From Sphingomonas sp. S-NIH.Pt15_0812 (GTDB taxonomy: Bacteria > Pseudomonadota > Alphaproteobacteria > Sphingomonadales > Sphingomonadaceae): DNA of 64,000 nt. Below are positions 9,340 to 20,116 of this stretch, in pieces (the first letter of the stretch is position 1; every line of letters starts with the position of its first letter). The notes beneath the pieces are model-generated. The model made no database searches, had not been told where the DNA came from, and saw only the letters and a list, made by a program, of their open reading frames with translations. A program made the translations under genes and the position numbers. The stretch is from positions 68,253 to 132,252 of the forward strand of contig NZ_QLJH01000010.1 of the NCBI RefSeq assembly GCF_003951315.1, given 5' to 3'.

Positions 9340-10100
9340 GCCTGCGCCTCCACCGAACGGAAGCGGCGGTCGTAACCGGCGTCATAGAGGCGGCTGGCGG
9401 CGAAGTCGGTGGTGCCCAGTACGCGGCCGACCAGGATCAGCGCGGTCCGTTCCGGTCCGTCCGCCGCCGCCCGTTCGATGGTGGCGAGCGTGGCGCGGAC
9501 GATCCGCTCCTCCGGCCAGCTCGCCCGCCAGACGATCGCGACCGGGCAGTCCGCGCCGTACAGGGGCCGTAGCTCGGCGACGACGCCGGCCAGATTGTGA
9601 ATCGACAGGTGGATCGCCAGCGTCGCCCCGGTCGCGGCGAAGGCGCGGAGGGTTTCGGCCGGCGGCATGGCGCTGGCGCGGCCGGGGGTGCGGGTCAGCA
9701 CCAGCGATTGCGCCACGCCGGGCAGGGTCAGCTCCGCCTCCAGCGCGGCGGCGGCGGCGGCGAAGGCGGGGACGCCGGGGGTGACCGTCACGGGAATGCC
9801 GAGTCCGCGCAGGGCACGCAGCTGCTCGCCCATCGCCGACCAGATCGACGGGTCGCCCGAATGGAGCCGTGCCACGTCCAGCCCCGCCTCATGCGCCGCG
9901 ACCATCTCGGCCAGGATGTCGTCGAGCGACAAGGGCGCGGTGTTCACGATCCGCGCGCCCGGCGGGCAATGGTCGAGCAGGGCGGCGGGCACCAGCGACC
10001 CTGCATAGAGGCAGACGGGCGAGCCGGCGATCCGGTCGCGGCCGCGCAGGGTCAGGAGATCGGGCGCGCCGGGGCCGGCGCCGATGAAATGGACGGTCAT
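9336..10100 (-). CDS. cobM: Precorrin-4 C11-methyltransferase
   Basis: CobM methylates C11 of precorrin-4 to form precorrin-5. The 254-residue protein begins with [18 protein letters not shown] and carries [10 protein letters not shown] and [12 protein letters not shown], all typical of this branch of SAM-dependent tetrapyrrole methylases. The start at 10100 gives the standard length; longer in-frame sequence upstream belongs to cobE read in another phase. Both ends overlap neighbours by 4 bp. Confidence 0.96.
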   Translation of the reverse strand: MTVHFIGAGPGAPDLLTLRGRDRIAGSPVCLYAGSLVPAALLDHCPPGARIVNTAPLSLDDILAEMVAAHEAGLDVARLHSGDPSIWSAMGEQLRALRGLGIPVTVTPGVPAFAAAAAALEAELTLPGVAQSLVLTRTPGRASAMPPAETLRAFAATGATLAIHLSIHNLAGVVAELRPLYGADCPVAIVWRASWPEERIVRATLATIERAAADGPERTALILVGRVLGTTDFAASRLYDAGYDRRFRSVEAQA

Positions 10101-10474
10101 GATGGTCTTCTCTGGGCGATGGCGCAGGTGGCGGTGCGGTCGGTGGCGATGTGGCGGGGGCGGAGCAGGCGCGCACCCGGCCCGGCGCCGGCCAGGGCGG
10201 CGGCCTCGGCGACGCTGCCGGTGCCGCGCCGGGCGAGGCTGATCGCGGAGCGGGTCGGGGTGGCGCGGCCTTCCAGCATCTCGGGCGACAGCGCGAGCAG
10301 CGGCAGGCCGAGCGTCGCGGCCAGCGGCGCGAGCGCGGCGCAGCGATCCGCCGGCGCGGCGAGGGCATCGATCCGTCCACCGCCCCAGGCGCCGGCGAGC
10401 GCATCGGCATAGGCGGCGGCGGTCGCGGCGGCGCGGCCGCCAAAGCCGGCGACGATCACAGCACTGCGCTCCAC
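10097..10474 (-). CDS. cobE: CobE protein (CbiG C-terminal-domain family)
   Basis: This 125-residue protein matches the CobE/CbiG_C domain found in aerobic cobalamin clusters; its exact biochemical role is unsettled. Visible features are the N-terminal [12 protein letters not shown], the [15 protein letters not shown] stretch and a C-terminal [19 protein letters not shown] segment. The start used is a GTG that overlaps the end of cobL by 19 bp; another GTG four codons further in is possible. Its placement between cobL and cobM supports the call. Confidence 0.85.
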   Translation of the reverse strand: MERSAVIVAGFGGRAAATAAAYADALAGAWGGGRIDALAAPADRCAALAPLAATLGLPLLALSPEMLEGRATPTRSAISLARRGTGSVAEAAALAGAGPGARLLRPRHIATDRTATCAIAQRRPS

Positions 10475-11655
10475 TGCACCACCGGATAGCTGGCGCGCCA
10501 GCCGCGTCGCGACCCCAGCGGCCGCGCCTCGGCCAGCTCGATCCGCAACAGCATGCCGCCGCGCCGGTCATGCCATTCGGCGAGCAGCATCTCCGACTCC
10601 AGCGTCACCGCATGGGCGACGATGCGGGTGCCGGCGGGCATCGCGGTCGACAGCATCGCGAGCAGCGGCGCGGACAGGCCGCCGCCGATGAATACGGCGT
10701 CGGGCGGCGGTCGGTCGAACAGGCAGTCGGGGGCGCTGCCGGTGACGATCGCCAGCCGGTCGACGCCCAGCCGCCGCGCATTGTCGGCGGCCCGCTCTGC
10801 CCGGACCGGATCGCGCTCAAAGCCGGTGGCGCGATTGTGCGGATGCGCCAGCAACCATTCGATGCCGATCGCGCCCGAGCCGGCGCCGATATCCCACAGA
10901 TGCTCGCCGGGCCGGGGGGCGAGCGCGGACAGGGCCAGCGCCCGCATCGGCCGCTTGCTGATCTGTCCGTCATGCGCGAACCAGCCGTCGTCGATCCCGG
11001 CGACGCAGGCCAGGGTGTCGCCCGTGCCCGCCACCTCCAGCGCGACCGCGACCGGATGGCGGATATCGCCCGGCAGGGTGTCGGCGGCACCGAAGCGGCG
11101 GACGCGCTCGGCCGGGCCGCCCAGCGCCTCCAGCACATGGAGGGTGGAGGCGGCGAAGCCCCGCACGCGCAGATAGTCGGCCAGCGCGCCGACCGCCGTC
11201 CCGTCGCGCAGCAGCAGGATCGCGCGGGCGTCCGGCGCCAGCAGCGGCCGCAGCCGGTCGAGCGGCGCGGCGTGCAGTCCCAGGCACTGGCAGCGCTCGA
11301 TCGCCCAGCCCAGCCGCGCGGCGGCGAGCGCGAAGCTGGACGGGGCGGGGTGGGCGATCCATTCGCCCGGCGCCAGCCGCTCGGCGACCAGGCTGCCCGC
11401 GCCGAACCAGAACGGGTCGCCCGAAGCGAGCATCACCACCCGCCGGCCGCGTTCGGCAAGCAGCGGGTCGAGGGCGAAGGGCACCGGCCAGGCGATGCGT
11501 CGGCTCGCGATGCCGTCCGGCACCAGCGCCAGGTGGCGGGACGCGCCGACCAGGATCTCCGCCTGTTCCAGCGCGATGCGGCTTGCGTCGCTCAGGCCCG
11601 CCGGTCCATCCTCGCCGATCCCGATGATCGTCAGCCACGGACCCGCTTCAGCCAT
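10456..11655 (-). CDS. cobL: Precorrin-6Y C5,15-methyltransferase (decarboxylating), CbiE-CbiT fusion
   Basis: CobL methylates C5 and C15 of precorrin-6B and removes the C12 acetate carboxyl. The 399-residue protein is the usual two-domain fusion: an N-terminal CbiE-like methylase ([23 protein letters not shown] start, [10 protein letters not shown]) and a C-terminal CbiT-like Rossmann methyltransferase ([17 protein letters not shown]). The start at 11655 places the ATG on the CATG tetranucleotide that also holds the divergent cobK ATG. There is therefore no leader between the two genes, and the promoter must lie inside cobK or further off. Confidence 0.96.
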   Translation of the reverse strand: MAEAGPWLTIIGIGEDGPAGLSDASRIALEQAEILVGASRHLALVPDGIASRRIAWPVPFALDPLLAERGRRVVMLASGDPFWFGAGSLVAERLAPGEWIAHPAPSSFALAAARLGWAIERCQCLGLHAAPLDRLRPLLAPDARAILLLRDGTAVGALADYLRVRGFAASTLHVLEALGGPAERVRRFGAADTLPGDIRHPVAVALEVAGTGDTLACVAGIDDGWFAHDGQISKRPMRALALSALAPRPGEHLWDIGAGSGAIGIEWLLAHPHNRATGFERDPVRAERAADNARRLGVDRLAIVTGSAPDCLFDRPPPDAVFIGGGLSAPLLAMLSTAMPAGTRIVAHAVTLESEMLLAEWHDRRGGMLLRIELAEARPLGSRRGWRASYPVVQWSAVL

Positions 11656-12406
11656 GCCGCATCTCCTGATCCTGGGCGGCACGACCGAAGCGACCGCGCT
11701 GGCCACCGCCTGCGCCGCGCGCGGGTTGCCCGCGACGCTCAGCTATGCGGGGCGCACCGCGAAGCCGGCCGCGCAGGCCGTGCCGGTGCGCGTCGGCGGG
11801 TTCGGCGGCGCGGCGGGGCTGGCCGCCTGGATGGCGGCGGCGGGCGTCACGCATCTGGTCGACGCCACCCATCCCTTCGCCGCGCGGATCAGCGCCAATG
11901 CGGTCGTCGCAGCGGCGCAGGCCGGCGTGCCGCTGGTGGCGCTGACCCGTCCGCCCTGGCGGGAACAGATCGGCGACGGGTGGAGCCATGTGGCGGACAT
12001 TCCAGCGGCGGTCGCGGCGCTGGCCGGGCCGGCCGAGCGCATCTTGCTGGCGCTGGGGCGGATGCATGTCGGGGCCTTCGTGACGCAGCCGCAGCATCAT
12101 TACCTCCTCCGCTTCGTCGATCCGCCGGTCGAGCCTCCGGCGCTGCCCCACCATCATCTGGTCGTCGATCGCGGGCCGTTCACCGTGGCGGGCGACCGCG
12201 CGCTGATCGCCGCGCATGGCATCCAGCGGATCGTCTGCAAGAATGCCGGCGGGACCGGTGCGGAGGCGAAGCTGATCGCCGCGCGCGAGCTGAGCGTGCC
12301 GGTGCTGATGATCGACCGCCCCTTGCTGCCCGAACGGACGACCGTGGACAGCGTCGCGGCGGTGTTCGACTGGCTGGCGGATCATGACGCGGACCGGGGC
12401 GTGTAG
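11654..12406 (+). CDS. cobK: Precorrin-6A reductase
   Basis: CobK reduces precorrin-6A to precorrin-6B with NADPH. The 250-residue protein has the family start LLILGGTTEATALA, the VDATHPFAARISANA motif and the CKNAGGTGAEAKLIAARE region. It is the only plus-strand cob gene inside the minus-strand block. Its ATG overlaps the cobL ATG by 2 bp, and its 3' end overlaps the 3' end of cobJ by 25 bp. How it is transcribed is unclear from the sequence. Confidence 0.96.
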   Translation: MPHLLILGGTTEATALATACAARGLPATLSYAGRTAKPAAQAVPVRVGGFGGAAGLAAWMAAAGVTHLVDATHPFAARISANAVVAAAQAGVPLVALTRPPWREQIGDGWSHVADIPAAVAALAGPAERILLALGRMHVGAFVTQPQHHYLLRFVDPPVEPPALPHHHLVVDRGPFTVAGDRALIAAHGIQRIVCKNAGGTGAEAKLIAARELSVPVLMIDRPLLPERTTVDSVAAVFDWLADHDADRGV

Positions 12407-13131
12407 AGCCACGATCCGCCCGGCCGCTCGACGATCCGCGTCTGGCTGGAACCCACGATCACCATCGTCCGCATGTCGGCCATGTCGCCGCTCGCCCGAC
12501 CCAGCGGCACGATGCGCAACGCTTCGTCCGCCGTGGTGACGGCGCGGGCGAACAGCACCGGGCGGTCGTCGCCACAGGTGGCGCGCAGGATGGCCAGGGC
12601 CCGGTCGAGACCCTCGGGCCGCGTCCTGGAGCGCGGGTTGTAGAAGGCGATGGCGAAATCCGCCGCCGCCGCCAGCGCCACCCGGCGCGCGACGAGCGAC
12701 CAGGGTTTGAGGTTGTCCGACAGGTTGATCGCGCAGAAATCATGGCCCAGCGGCGCGCCCGCCCGCGCCGCGGCGGCGAGCATCGCGGTGATGCCGGGCA
12801 GCACGCGGATGTCGAGCGCGCGCCAGGGGGCGGGGCCCGCCTCCACCGCTTCGAACACCGCCGCCGCCATGGCGAAGACGCCGGGATCGCCCGACGAGAC
12901 GACGACCACGCGCGCGCCCGCCGCCGCCAGCGCCAGCGCCTGTTCGGCGCGCGCGCGCTCGACCCGGTTGTCGCTGGCATGAAGCGTCAGGCCCGGACGC
13001 GGCGCGACGCGCGCGACATAGGGGATATAGCCGATCACGTCGGTCGCCTGCGCCAGCGCGTCCTGCACCTCGGGCGTGACCAGCGCCTCGTCGCCCGGTC
13101 CCAGGCCGGCGATGGCGAGCCTGCCGCTCAC
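12382..13131 (-). CDS. cobJ: Precorrin-3B C17-methyltransferase
   Basis: CobJ methylates C17 and drives ring contraction of precorrin-3B to precorrin-4. The 249-residue protein carries LAIAGLGPGDEALVTPEV at the N-terminus, SSGDPGVFAMAAAVFE, and the FAIAFYNPRSRTRPEGLD motif typical of CobJ. The chosen start is a GTG that forms a 4-bp GTGA overlap with the cobI stop; no ATG gives a sensible N-terminus. Its end overlaps convergent cobK. Confidence 0.95.
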   Translation of the reverse strand: MSGRLAIAGLGPGDEALVTPEVQDALAQATDVIGYIPYVARVAPRPGLTLHASDNRVERARAEQALALAAAGARVVVVSSGDPGVFAMAAAVFEAVEAGPAPWRALDIRVLPGITAMLAAAARAGAPLGHDFCAINLSDNLKPWSLVARRVALAAAADFAIAFYNPRSRTRPEGLDRALAILRATCGDDRPVLFARAVTTADEALRIVPLGRASGDMADMRTMVIVGSSQTRIVERPGGSWLYTPRSAS

Positions 13132-13853
13132 GGCCGCCGCCCCCGGCCATGGATCAGCAGGATCGCGAAATAGGGGGCGGTGTCGTCGGCCTCGGCCAGC
13201 GGGCGGACGCGCTCGCCCGGCATGGCGGCATATTCGACCAGCCAAGCCTCTCCGGTCCGCCCCGCCGCCGCGACCGCGCGGCGCAGCTTGGGCAGGTGGC
13301 GGCCGATCTTCATCACCACCAGCGCGTCGGTGTCGCGGATGCGGCGGGTCAGCTCCGCCTCGGACAGCGTGGCGGTGGCGACGGTCAGCACGTCGTCGCC
13401 CCAGGTGATCGGCTGGCCGCTGGCGGTCCAGGCCCCCGACATGCCGGTGATCGCCGGCACCACCGCGACCGGCACCTGCGACCGCAGCCGGGCGTGGAGG
13501 TGCATGAACGATCCGTAGAAGAAGGGATCGCCCTCGCACAGCACCACCACATCCTCGCCGCCCTGCGCCAGCGCGGCGAGATGCGCAGTGCAGCGCGCGT
13601 AGAAGGACGCGAGCCGGTCGTTGTAATCGGGATGGTCGACCGGGATCTCGGTCGTCACCGGATAGTCCATCGCATATTCGACCGCATCGGCGCGCAGCAG
13701 GTCGCCGACGATGGTGCGGGCATGGCCGCGCCGCCCGCGTTTGCGGAAATAGGCGATGTGGCGGGTGCCGCGCACCAGCCGGTCGGCGCGGACGCTCATC
13801 AGGTCGGCGGCGCCGGGGCCGAGGCCCACGCCATGGATGGTGCCGCAGCTCAT
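13128..13853 (-). CDS. cobI: Precorrin-2 C20-methyltransferase
   Basis: CobI adds a methyl group at C20 of precorrin-2, giving precorrin-3A, the substrate of CobG. The 241-residue protein starts MSCGTIHGVGLGPGAADLMSV and carries VLCEGDPFFYGSFMHLHARL and VPAITGMSGAW, the usual CobI signatures. The start overlaps the cobH stop by 4 bp, and the stop overlaps the GTG of cobJ. The uroporphyrinogen methyltransferase (cobA) that supplies precorrin-2 was not seen in this window. Confidence 0.96.
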   Translation of the reverse strand: MSCGTIHGVGLGPGAADLMSVRADRLVRGTRHIAYFRKRGRRGHARTIVGDLLRADAVEYAMDYPVTTEIPVDHPDYNDRLASFYARCTAHLAALAQGGEDVVVLCEGDPFFYGSFMHLHARLRSQVPVAVVPAITGMSGAWTASGQPITWGDDVLTVATATLSEAELTRRIRDTDALVVMKIGRHLPKLRRAVAAAGRTGEAWLVEYAAMPGERVRPLAEADDTAPYFAILLIHGRGRRP

Positions 13854-14479
13854 TCGGCGCGGCTCGCCAGCGCGTTGACGGCGGCGACGGTGATCGCGCT
13901 GCCGCCCAGCCGCCCCCGGACGATCGCGCACGGCACGGGCGCCTCGGCCCAGAGCGCGTCCTTCGACTCGACCGCGCCGACGAAGCCGACCGGACAGCCG
14001 ATGATCGCGGCGGGGCGGGGGCAGGCGGGATCGGCGAGCATGTCGAGCAGGTGGAACAGGGCGGTCGGCGCATTGCCGATCGCCACCACCGCGCCGGCCA
14101 GATGCGGCCGCCATGCCTCCAGCGCCGCCGCCGACCGGGTATTGCCCATCGCCGCCGCCCGTTCGGCCACGCCGGGATCGTGGAGCGTGCAGATCACCGC
14201 ATTGCCGGCGGGCAGGCGGGGACGGGTGATCCCCTCGCTGACCATGCGCGCGTCGCACAGGATCGGCGCGCCCGCCGCCAGCGCCGCGCGCGCCGCCACC
14301 GCGAAGCCGGGTGCAAAGTGGATATGGGCGGCCAGATCGACCAGCCCGGCGGCATGGATCATCCGCACCGCCACCGGCTCCTCCTCGGCCGAGAAGCGGG
14401 CGAGATCGGCCTCGGCGCGGATGATGGCGAAGGACCGGCGATAGATCGCCGCGCCATCGGTTTCGTAGGAATGGGGCAT
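13850..14479 (-). CDS. cobH: Precorrin-8X methylmutase
   Basis: CobH moves the methyl group from C11 to C12 of precorrin-8X, giving hydrogenobyrinic acid. The 209-residue protein contains the VRMIHAAGLVD segment with the catalytic histidine, then CDARMVSEGI and IGNAPTALFHLL, and closes with the IIGCPVGFVGAVESK motif. Length is normal. It is translationally linked to cobG upstream (1-bp overlap) and cobI downstream (4-bp overlap). Confidence 0.97.
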   Translation of the reverse strand: MPHSYETDGAAIYRRSFAIIRAEADLARFSAEEEPVAVRMIHAAGLVDLAAHIHFAPGFAVAARAALAAGAPILCDARMVSEGITRPRLPAGNAVICTLHDPGVAERAAAMGNTRSAAALEAWRPHLAGAVVAIGNAPTALFHLLDMLADPACPRPAAIIGCPVGFVGAVESKDALWAEAPVPCAIVRGRLGGSAITVAAVNALASRAE

Positions 14480-15600
14480 CAACAGGCTCCGAAACGGGCG
14501 AGGAGTGTGGCGGCGTCCAGCCCCGCCTCGACGGGCGGATAGCCCGCGCGGGCGGCGAGCCCCAGGTCGAAACGGCCGTCGCGCCCGGTCAGCACGACCC
14601 GGGCGGGGCCGCTCCGCGCGCAGCCCTTGGCGCAGCCCGAGACGTGCAGCCCGGCGACATGCGGGGCGAGGCGGCGGGCGAGGTCGCGGGTCGCGACGCT
14701 CGCCTGCGGACAGGCGGGCGCGCCGACACAGGCATGGGCGGCGAGCAGCGGATCGGCGGGGTCGAGGGCGAGGCCCGGCACCGGCACCGCCGCCGCGTCC
14801 TCGACCAGCAGCAGGCGCCACGGGGTCAGCCGCACGGCGGATGCGTCGGGTCGGTCGACCAGGGCGGTGAGCGCGTCCGCCGCGATCCGGCCGAAGGGCA
14901 GGCCGTACAGCGCCCCCAGCGGATGCGGCCCCGCCGCGAGCGGGCCGCCCTGCGCGGGCCGGGCATCGCCCTGCGCCCAGCCGGGCAGCGGCACCGGATG
15001 CCGCGCCATCCGCCCGCTGGCCGCGCCGCCGGTGTCGCGGAACCAGCGCGCCAGATCGATCGCCGCCGCCGCTTCCTCGCCCCAGGCAAGCGCCACGCCG
15101 GTCGCCTGTCCCCCGGTGCGCAGCATCGGGCCACCCTCCACCGACCGTTCGATGCGGATGTCGGCGGGCGTGTCGCTCAGCCGACAGGAGCGCCCGGCAT
15201 CGACCGCGAAGCCGAACTTGGCGGGGAGCGCCGGCCATTCGCCGCGCAATGCGAGCAGGTCGGTGGCGATGCGATGCGTGTCGTCGCCCGCCCGCCAGTC
15301 GGGCGCGACCGTCAATCCCGCCTGCGCATCGATCGCCGGATCGGGATCGACCAGGTCCAGCGCGACCAGCGCCTCGACCAGCGGTCGCCAGTCCGCCTCG
15401 CCGACGCCGCGCAGTTGCAGATTGGCGCGACGCGTCAGGTCGATCTCACCATTGCCGAACCGCGCCGCCGCCGCCGCCAGGCCCAGCGCCTGCGCCGCCG
15501 ACACGCGGCCGAGCGCCGGCCGGATGCGGACCAGCAGTCCGTCGCCCGCCGCCATCGGCCGCCATGCGGCCGGACACCAGCCCCTGACCGCCGCGGTCAT
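14479..15600 (-). CDS. cobG: Precorrin-3B synthase
   Basis: CobG is the oxygen-using, iron-sulfur enzyme that converts precorrin-3A to precorrin-3B and so marks the aerobic pathway. The 373-residue protein is built like one sulfite/nitrite reductase half: an early ferredoxin-like repeat with RRANLQLRG, and a cluster-binding region with [12 protein letters not shown] followed about 30 residues later by [11 protein letters not shown], supplying four cysteines for a [4Fe-4S] centre. The start overlaps the cobN stop by 4 bp. Confidence 0.95.
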   Translation of the reverse strand: MTAAVRGWCPAAWRPMAAGDGLLVRIRPALGRVSAAQALGLAAAAARFGNGEIDLTRRANLQLRGVGEADWRPLVEALVALDLVDPDPAIDAQAGLTVAPDWRAGDDTHRIATDLLALRGEWPALPAKFGFAVDAGRSCRLSDTPADIRIERSVEGGPMLRTGGQATGVALAWGEEAAAAIDLARWFRDTGGAASGRMARHPVPLPGWAQGDARPAQGGPLAAGPHPLGALYGLPFGRIAADALTALVDRPDASAVRLTPWRLLLVEDAAAVPVPGLALDPADPLLAAHACVGAPACPQASVATRDLARRLAPHVAGLHVSGCAKGCARSGPARVVLTGRDGRFDLGLAARAGYPPVEAGLDAATLLARFGAC

Positions 15601-18600
15601 GCCCGCTCCTCCAGCCAGGCGATGATGGCGTTGCGCCGCGTCGGCCACAGGCCCGAGCGATGAAGCGCGGCGAACCGCGCCTCCATCGCGCGCAACGCGT
15701 CCGGGTTCGCCGCCGCCATGAAGGCGCGCACCTCGTCGCGGCCGAGCGTCGCGTCGTGATAGAGGTCGATCAGCGCCGGCGGCACGATCCGCGCCAGATG
15801 CGCGAAGCTGCCGAGATGGTCGAGCGTCGCCGCCAGCTCCGCCGCGCCGCGATATCCGTGCCGCATCATCCCCGCCACCCAGCGCGGATCGGCGGCGCGG
15901 GCGCGGACGGTGCGGGCGATCTCCTCCGCCAGCGGCCGGGCGCGGGGGCGAGTCGGATCGCGCGTGTCGAGATGCCAGAGCGCGGCGGACCCGCCGGTCA
16001 GGCGTTGCGCGGCGGCGAAGCCGGCCTGATGCGCGGCATGGTCGGCGGCGAGCAGCAGGTCGGTCTCGGGCAGGTCGTGGCAATGGACGAAGGCGTCGGC
16101 CGCCGCGACCCGCGCCGCGAGGCCCGGCGCATCGGCGACCCCGTCGCTGTCCGGCGCGTCGAAGGCGTAGCGCGATGCGGCGAGCCACGCCTCGCCCGCG
16201 CGGGTGCGGCCCGCTTCGTCATAGTCGTCGACGGCATCGCCCATCGCCAGGCCGTAGCGGCCCGGGGCGGGGCCATAGACGCGGGGCGCCGGCTTGCGCC
16301 CGACGAACGGGTTCCAGTCCGCCGGTTCGTCGCGGTCGCACAGGGCGCGCACCGCCTGGCCGAACAGCGCGCACAGGCTGGGGAAAGTGTCGCGGAACAG
16401 GCCAGAGATGCGCAGCGTCACGTCGATGCGCGGCCGGTCCATCTCCAGCAGCGGCCGCACCGCGATCCCGGTCACCCGGTCCGACCCGTCGTCCCAGACC
16501 GGCGCCACGCCGAGCAGGTGGAGCGCCATCGCGAACTCCTCGCCCGCCGTGCGCATCGTCGCCGATCCCCACAGGTCGACGACCAGCGCGCGCGGATAAT
16601 CGCCCTGTTCCTGCAAATGGCGGCGGACCAGTTCGTCGGCGAGCGTCACCCCCTGCGCATGGGCGGCGCGCGAGGGGATGGCGCGCGGGTCGACGCTGTA
16701 GAGGTTGCGCCCGGTCGGCAGCACGTCGCGCCGGCCGCGCCAGGGCGAGCCGGCCGGGCCGGGCTCGATCCGCCGGCCCGCCAGCGCGCGGAGCAGCCCG
16801 TCGCGCTCGGCCTCCGCACAGGCATCCCGGCCATAGACATGCAGGCCCTCGCCGAAGCGGCTGTCCTTCACGTCGCAGACGAATGCATCGATCCGCGCCA
16901 TCGCCTCCGTCCGGCTGGCGGCGCGGGCGAGGCCGAGTTCGGCGGCGAGGCCCAGCGCCTCGGCCTCCTGCTCGATCGCGCCCTGCAACCGGTCGCGCCG
17001 CGCCGGGTCGAGCCCGTCGGCGGTGGCATATTCGTCGAGCAGCGATTCGAGCCGGCCCAACCCTACGCCGGCGCCGGTCCCCACCGTCTCCAGCCGGGGC
17101 GGCAGATGGCCGAGCGTCACCGCGCCGATCCGCCGCCGCGCCTGCGCCGCCTCGCCCGGATCGTTGACGATGAAGGGATAGAGGATCGGCAGGGGGCCGG
17201 TCAGCGCCTCCGGCCAGCACGCGCCCGACAGCGCCACCGCCTTGCCCGGCAGCCATTCCAGCGTGCCGTGCGCGCCGACATGGACCAGCGCGTGGAGGCC
17301 CTGGGCGCGCAGCCAGAGGTAGAAGGCGACATAGGCGTGGCGCGGGGCCAGCGACAGGTCGTGATAATCGGCGGCGCGGTCGTCGGCGGTGCCGCGCTCG
17401 GGTTGCAGCGCGACCCATATACGGCCCCGCCGGGTCGCGGCGAAATGGAAGGCGCCGTCGCGCACCGCCGGGTCGGCGTCCGGCGCGCCCCAGCGCTGCG
17501 CCAGATCGTTCCGAAGCGATTGGGGCAGGGTCGCCAGCGCGGCGTGATATTCCGCGAGCGGCCAGGCGATGACCTCGTCCGACAGTGCCCGGTCGAGCGG
17601 TGCGCCCGGCCCAGTGGCATAGCCCGCGTCCCTCCAGTCGGCGAGCATCGCCTCGGCCGAGGCGATCGCGTCGAGGCCGACGGCATGCGCCATCTGCCAG
17701 CTCTTGCCCGGATAGGTGGAAAGCACGATCGCCACCCGCCGCTCCGCCGCCGGGGTGGCGGCGAGGCGGTGCCAGCCGGCGACGCGGTCGGCGATGGCGG
17801 CGATCCGCTCGGGCTCGGGCTGGTGCGCGCGGGGGGCGAAGTGGAGCGCGGGATCGCGCGCGCCGGCCTGTTTGAAGCTGGCGACGCCGGCGAAGATCCG
17901 CCCGTCGATCTCGGGCAGGACGACATGCATCGCCAGGTCGGCCGGCGACAAGCCGCGCGGGGCGGTCGCCCAGGCGGCGCGGTCCGAGGTGGCGAGCGCG
18001 ACCTGGAAGACGGGCGCGTCGCCGTCGAGCGGGCTGCCCATATCGTCGTCGCGCGCCGCGAAGGCGGTGGCGTTGACGATCGCCGCCGGGGCCAGCGCCG
18101 CCACCCAGCGCCGCAGCCAGCCGCGCGCGTCCGCGGCCTTGAGCGACGGCACGAACAGCGCCGCGACCGCGAAGCCGCGCGCCGTCAGCGCCCGTTCCAG
18201 CGCGGCGACGGGCGCGAGATCCTCGGCGAGCAGATAGGAGCGATAGAAGGTGAGGAGGACCAGCGGCCGGGAGCTGGTCCATCGATGGGTCCAGAGGCTG
18301 GCGGCGGGGCAGGCCAGGCCATGGCTCGCGCTCCACCCGCCGACCGGGGCGAGCGGCGCCGGCATGACCGCGACGGGCGCGGCCAGCCCCGCCGCCTCCG
18401 CCAGCAGCGCCAGGGCCGCCCGCGCCGCCGCCGCGCCGCCCTGGTCGCACAGCGCCGCCAGCCGCGCGAGCAGCGCCGGGGGCAGGGTGGATCGCTCGGT
18501 CAGCGTCGGATCGGCCCGGCCGTCGCCGCTGACGATCGCCAGCGCGATGCCCCGGTTGCGGGCCAGCGCCTCGACCTGTTGCAGGCCATAGCTCCACCAG

Positions 18601-18881
18601 GCGGGGCCGCCGATCATCCGCACCAGGATCGCCTTCGCGCCCGACAGCGTCCGCTCGACATAGGTGTCGACCGACAGCGGATGCGCCAGATCGCCCAAAT
18701 TGGCGAGGCGCAGCGCGGGCAGCGGCGTGCCGTCGCCGGCGGCGCCATGCCAGCCGGCGGCGAACGCGCCCAGGTCGCTGTCGGAAAAGGACAGCACGAC
18801 CAGCGCCGCCGGGTCCTGCGCCAGGTCGCGCGGGGTGGCGGTCTCCTCCAGGCCGTGGCTCTCGCGGAAGACGAGGTGCAT
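15597..18881 (-). CDS. cobN: Cobaltochelatase subunit CobN
   Basis: CobN is the large subunit of the ATP-dependent aerobic cobaltochelatase that inserts cobalt into hydrogenobyrinic acid a,c-diamide. At 1094 residues it is somewhat shorter than the ~1270-residue Pseudomonas denitrificans protein but covers the whole family. Landmarks are [18 protein letters not shown], the [24 protein letters not shown] region and the [14 protein letters not shown] segment. It lies 6 bp behind cobW and is coupled to cobG. Its AAA+ partners (chelatase CobS and CobT) are not in this window. Confidence 0.96.
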   Translation of the reverse strand: MHLVFRESHGLEETATPRDLAQDPAALVVLSFSDSDLGAFAAGWHGAAGDGTPLPALRLANLGDLAHPLSVDTYVERTLSGAKAILVRMIGGPAWWSYGLQQVEALARNRGIALAIVSGDGRADPTLTERSTLPPALLARLAALCDQGGAAAARAALALLAEAAGLAAPVAVMPAPLAPVGGWSASHGLACPAASLWTHRWTSSRPLVLLTFYRSYLLAEDLAPVAALERALTARGFAVAALFVPSLKAADARGWLRRWVAALAPAAIVNATAFAARDDDMGSPLDGDAPVFQVALATSDRAAWATAPRGLSPADLAMHVVLPEIDGRIFAGVASFKQAGARDPALHFAPRAHQPEPERIAAIADRVAGWHRLAATPAAERRVAIVLSTYPGKSWQMAHAVGLDAIASAEAMLADWRDAGYATGPGAPLDRALSDEVIAWPLAEYHAALATLPQSLRNDLAQRWGAPDADPAVRDGAFHFAATRRGRIWVALQPERGTADDRAADYHDLSLAPRHAYVAFYLWLRAQGLHALVHVGAHGTLEWLPGKAVALSGACWPEALTGPLPILYPFIVNDPGEAAQARRRIGAVTLGHLPPRLETVGTGAGVGLGRLESLLDEYATADGLDPARRDRLQGAIEQEAEALGLAAELGLARAASRTEAMARIDAFVCDVKDSRFGEGLHVYGRDACAEAERDGLLRALAGRRIEPGPAGSPWRGRRDVLPTGRNLYSVDPRAIPSRAAHAQGVTLADELVRRHLQEQGDYPRALVVDLWGSATMRTAGEEFAMALHLLGVAPVWDDGSDRVTGIAVRPLLEMDRPRIDVTLRISGLFRDTFPSLCALFGQAVRALCDRDEPADWNPFVGRKPAPRVYGPAPGRYGLAMGDAVDDYDEAGRTRAGEAWLAASRYAFDAPDSDGVADAPGLAARVAAADAFVHCHDLPETDLLLAADHAAHQAGFAAAQRLTGGSAALWHLDTRDPTRPRARPLAEEIARTVRARAADPRWVAGMMRHGYRGAAELAATLDHLGSFAHLARIVPPALIDLYHDATLGRDEVRAFMAAANPDALRAMEARFAALHRSGLWPTRRNAIIAWLEERA

Positions 18882-18887
18882 TGGGGC

Positions 18888-19925
18888 TCAGCCGGCCAGC
18901 GCGGCTCCGATCGCGGCGGGATCGATCCGGTCATGCTCGGCGATCACCACCAGCCGGGTGACGCGCGGTTCGCCGGGCCGCCAGGGCCGGTCATATTGGG
19001 TCCGCACGCGCGCGCCGACCGCCTGGACCAGCAGCCGCATCGGCTTGCCGCGCACGGCGGCATGACCCTTCACCCGCAGGATGTCCTGGTCGCGCGCCAT
19101 CGCCTCGATCCGGGCGACCAGATCGGCGGGATCGTCGATCTCGCCGGCCTGATGGACCAGCGAGTCGAAGTCGTCATGCTCGTGATCGTCGGCGCCGTCG
19201 TGATGCGAGGGGCGGGCGGCGATATCGTCCTCGGCCGTCGCCTCCAGTCCCAGCACCACCGCCGGGTCGATCCGTCCGTCGACCAGCTCGACCACCGGCA
19301 CCGGGCGCGGCGCGGTGGCGGCGATGGTCGCGCGCGCGGCGGCGATCCCCTCCGCCCCGGCCAGGTCGCCCTTGGTCAGCAGCACCAGGTCGGCACAGGC
19401 GAGCTGGTCCTCGAACAGCTCGGCGAGCGGCGTGTCATGGTCCAGCTCGGGATCGGCGGCGCGCTGCGCCTCCAGCCGGGCGAGGTCGGGGGCGAAGCGA
19501 CCCGCCGCCACCGCCTCCGCATCGGCCAGCGCGACGACGCCGTCGACGGTGATGCGCGAGCGGATCGCGGGCCAGTCGAACGCCTTGAGCAGCGGCTTGG
19601 GCAGCGCCAGGCCCGACGTCTCGATGACGATATGGTCGGGGCGGGGATCGAGCGCGAGCAGTTGCTCGACGGTCGGGATGAAGTCGTCGGCGACGGTGCA
19701 GCAGATGCAGCCATTGGCCAGCTCGACGATATTCTCGGCCGGGCAATCGGGGATGGCGCAGCCCTTCAGGATCTCGCCGTCGATGCCGAGCGTGCCGAAC
19801 TCGTTGACCACCACCGCCAGCCGTCGCCCGGCGGAACGGCGGATCAGCTCGCTGACCAAAGTGGTCTTGCCCGCGCCCAGGAAGCCGGTGACGATGGTGA
19901 CGGGAATACGCGAAAGGTCGGTCAT
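18888..19925 (-). CDS. cobW: CobW family metallochaperone GTPase
   Basis: CobW is a G3E-family GTPase thought to deliver cobalt for corrin-ring metallation. The 345-residue protein has the Walker A motif GFLGAGKTTLVS near the N-terminus, the metal-binding NGCICCTVADDF motif, and a histidine/aspartate-rich loop (SHHDGADDHEHDDF) between the GTPase and C-terminal domains. GGAGA lies just upstream of the ATG. It is the first gene of the cobW-N-G-H-I-J run and follows a cobalamin riboswitch. Confidence 0.95.
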   Translation of the reverse strand: MTDLSRIPVTIVTGFLGAGKTTLVSELIRRSAGRRLAVVVNEFGTLGIDGEILKGCAIPDCPAENIVELANGCICCTVADDFIPTVEQLLALDPRPDHIVIETSGLALPKPLLKAFDWPAIRSRITVDGVVALADAEAVAAGRFAPDLARLEAQRAADPELDHDTPLAELFEDQLACADLVLLTKGDLAGAEGIAAARATIAATAPRPVPVVELVDGRIDPAVVLGLEATAEDDIAARPSHHDGADDHEHDDFDSLVHQAGEIDDPADLVARIEAMARDQDILRVKGHAAVRGKPMRLLVQAVGARVRTQYDRPWRPGEPRVTRLVVIAEHDRIDPAAIGAALAG

Positions 19926-20116
19926 GGTGTCTCCGCGCGGGCGCCCTGGCAACGACACGGACGGGGCCTTGTGCGGCCGGCGCGTGGGACCGGGCGGGCG
20001 CTCGCTGGAGTCGCCCGTGCCACGCACCGATGCGGCCCCGGCCGCAAGGATTCGTCGCTCAGACGGAAACACCGTACCGCGGCCATCCCCTGGACCGTGG
20101 TAAGAGCGACCATTGC

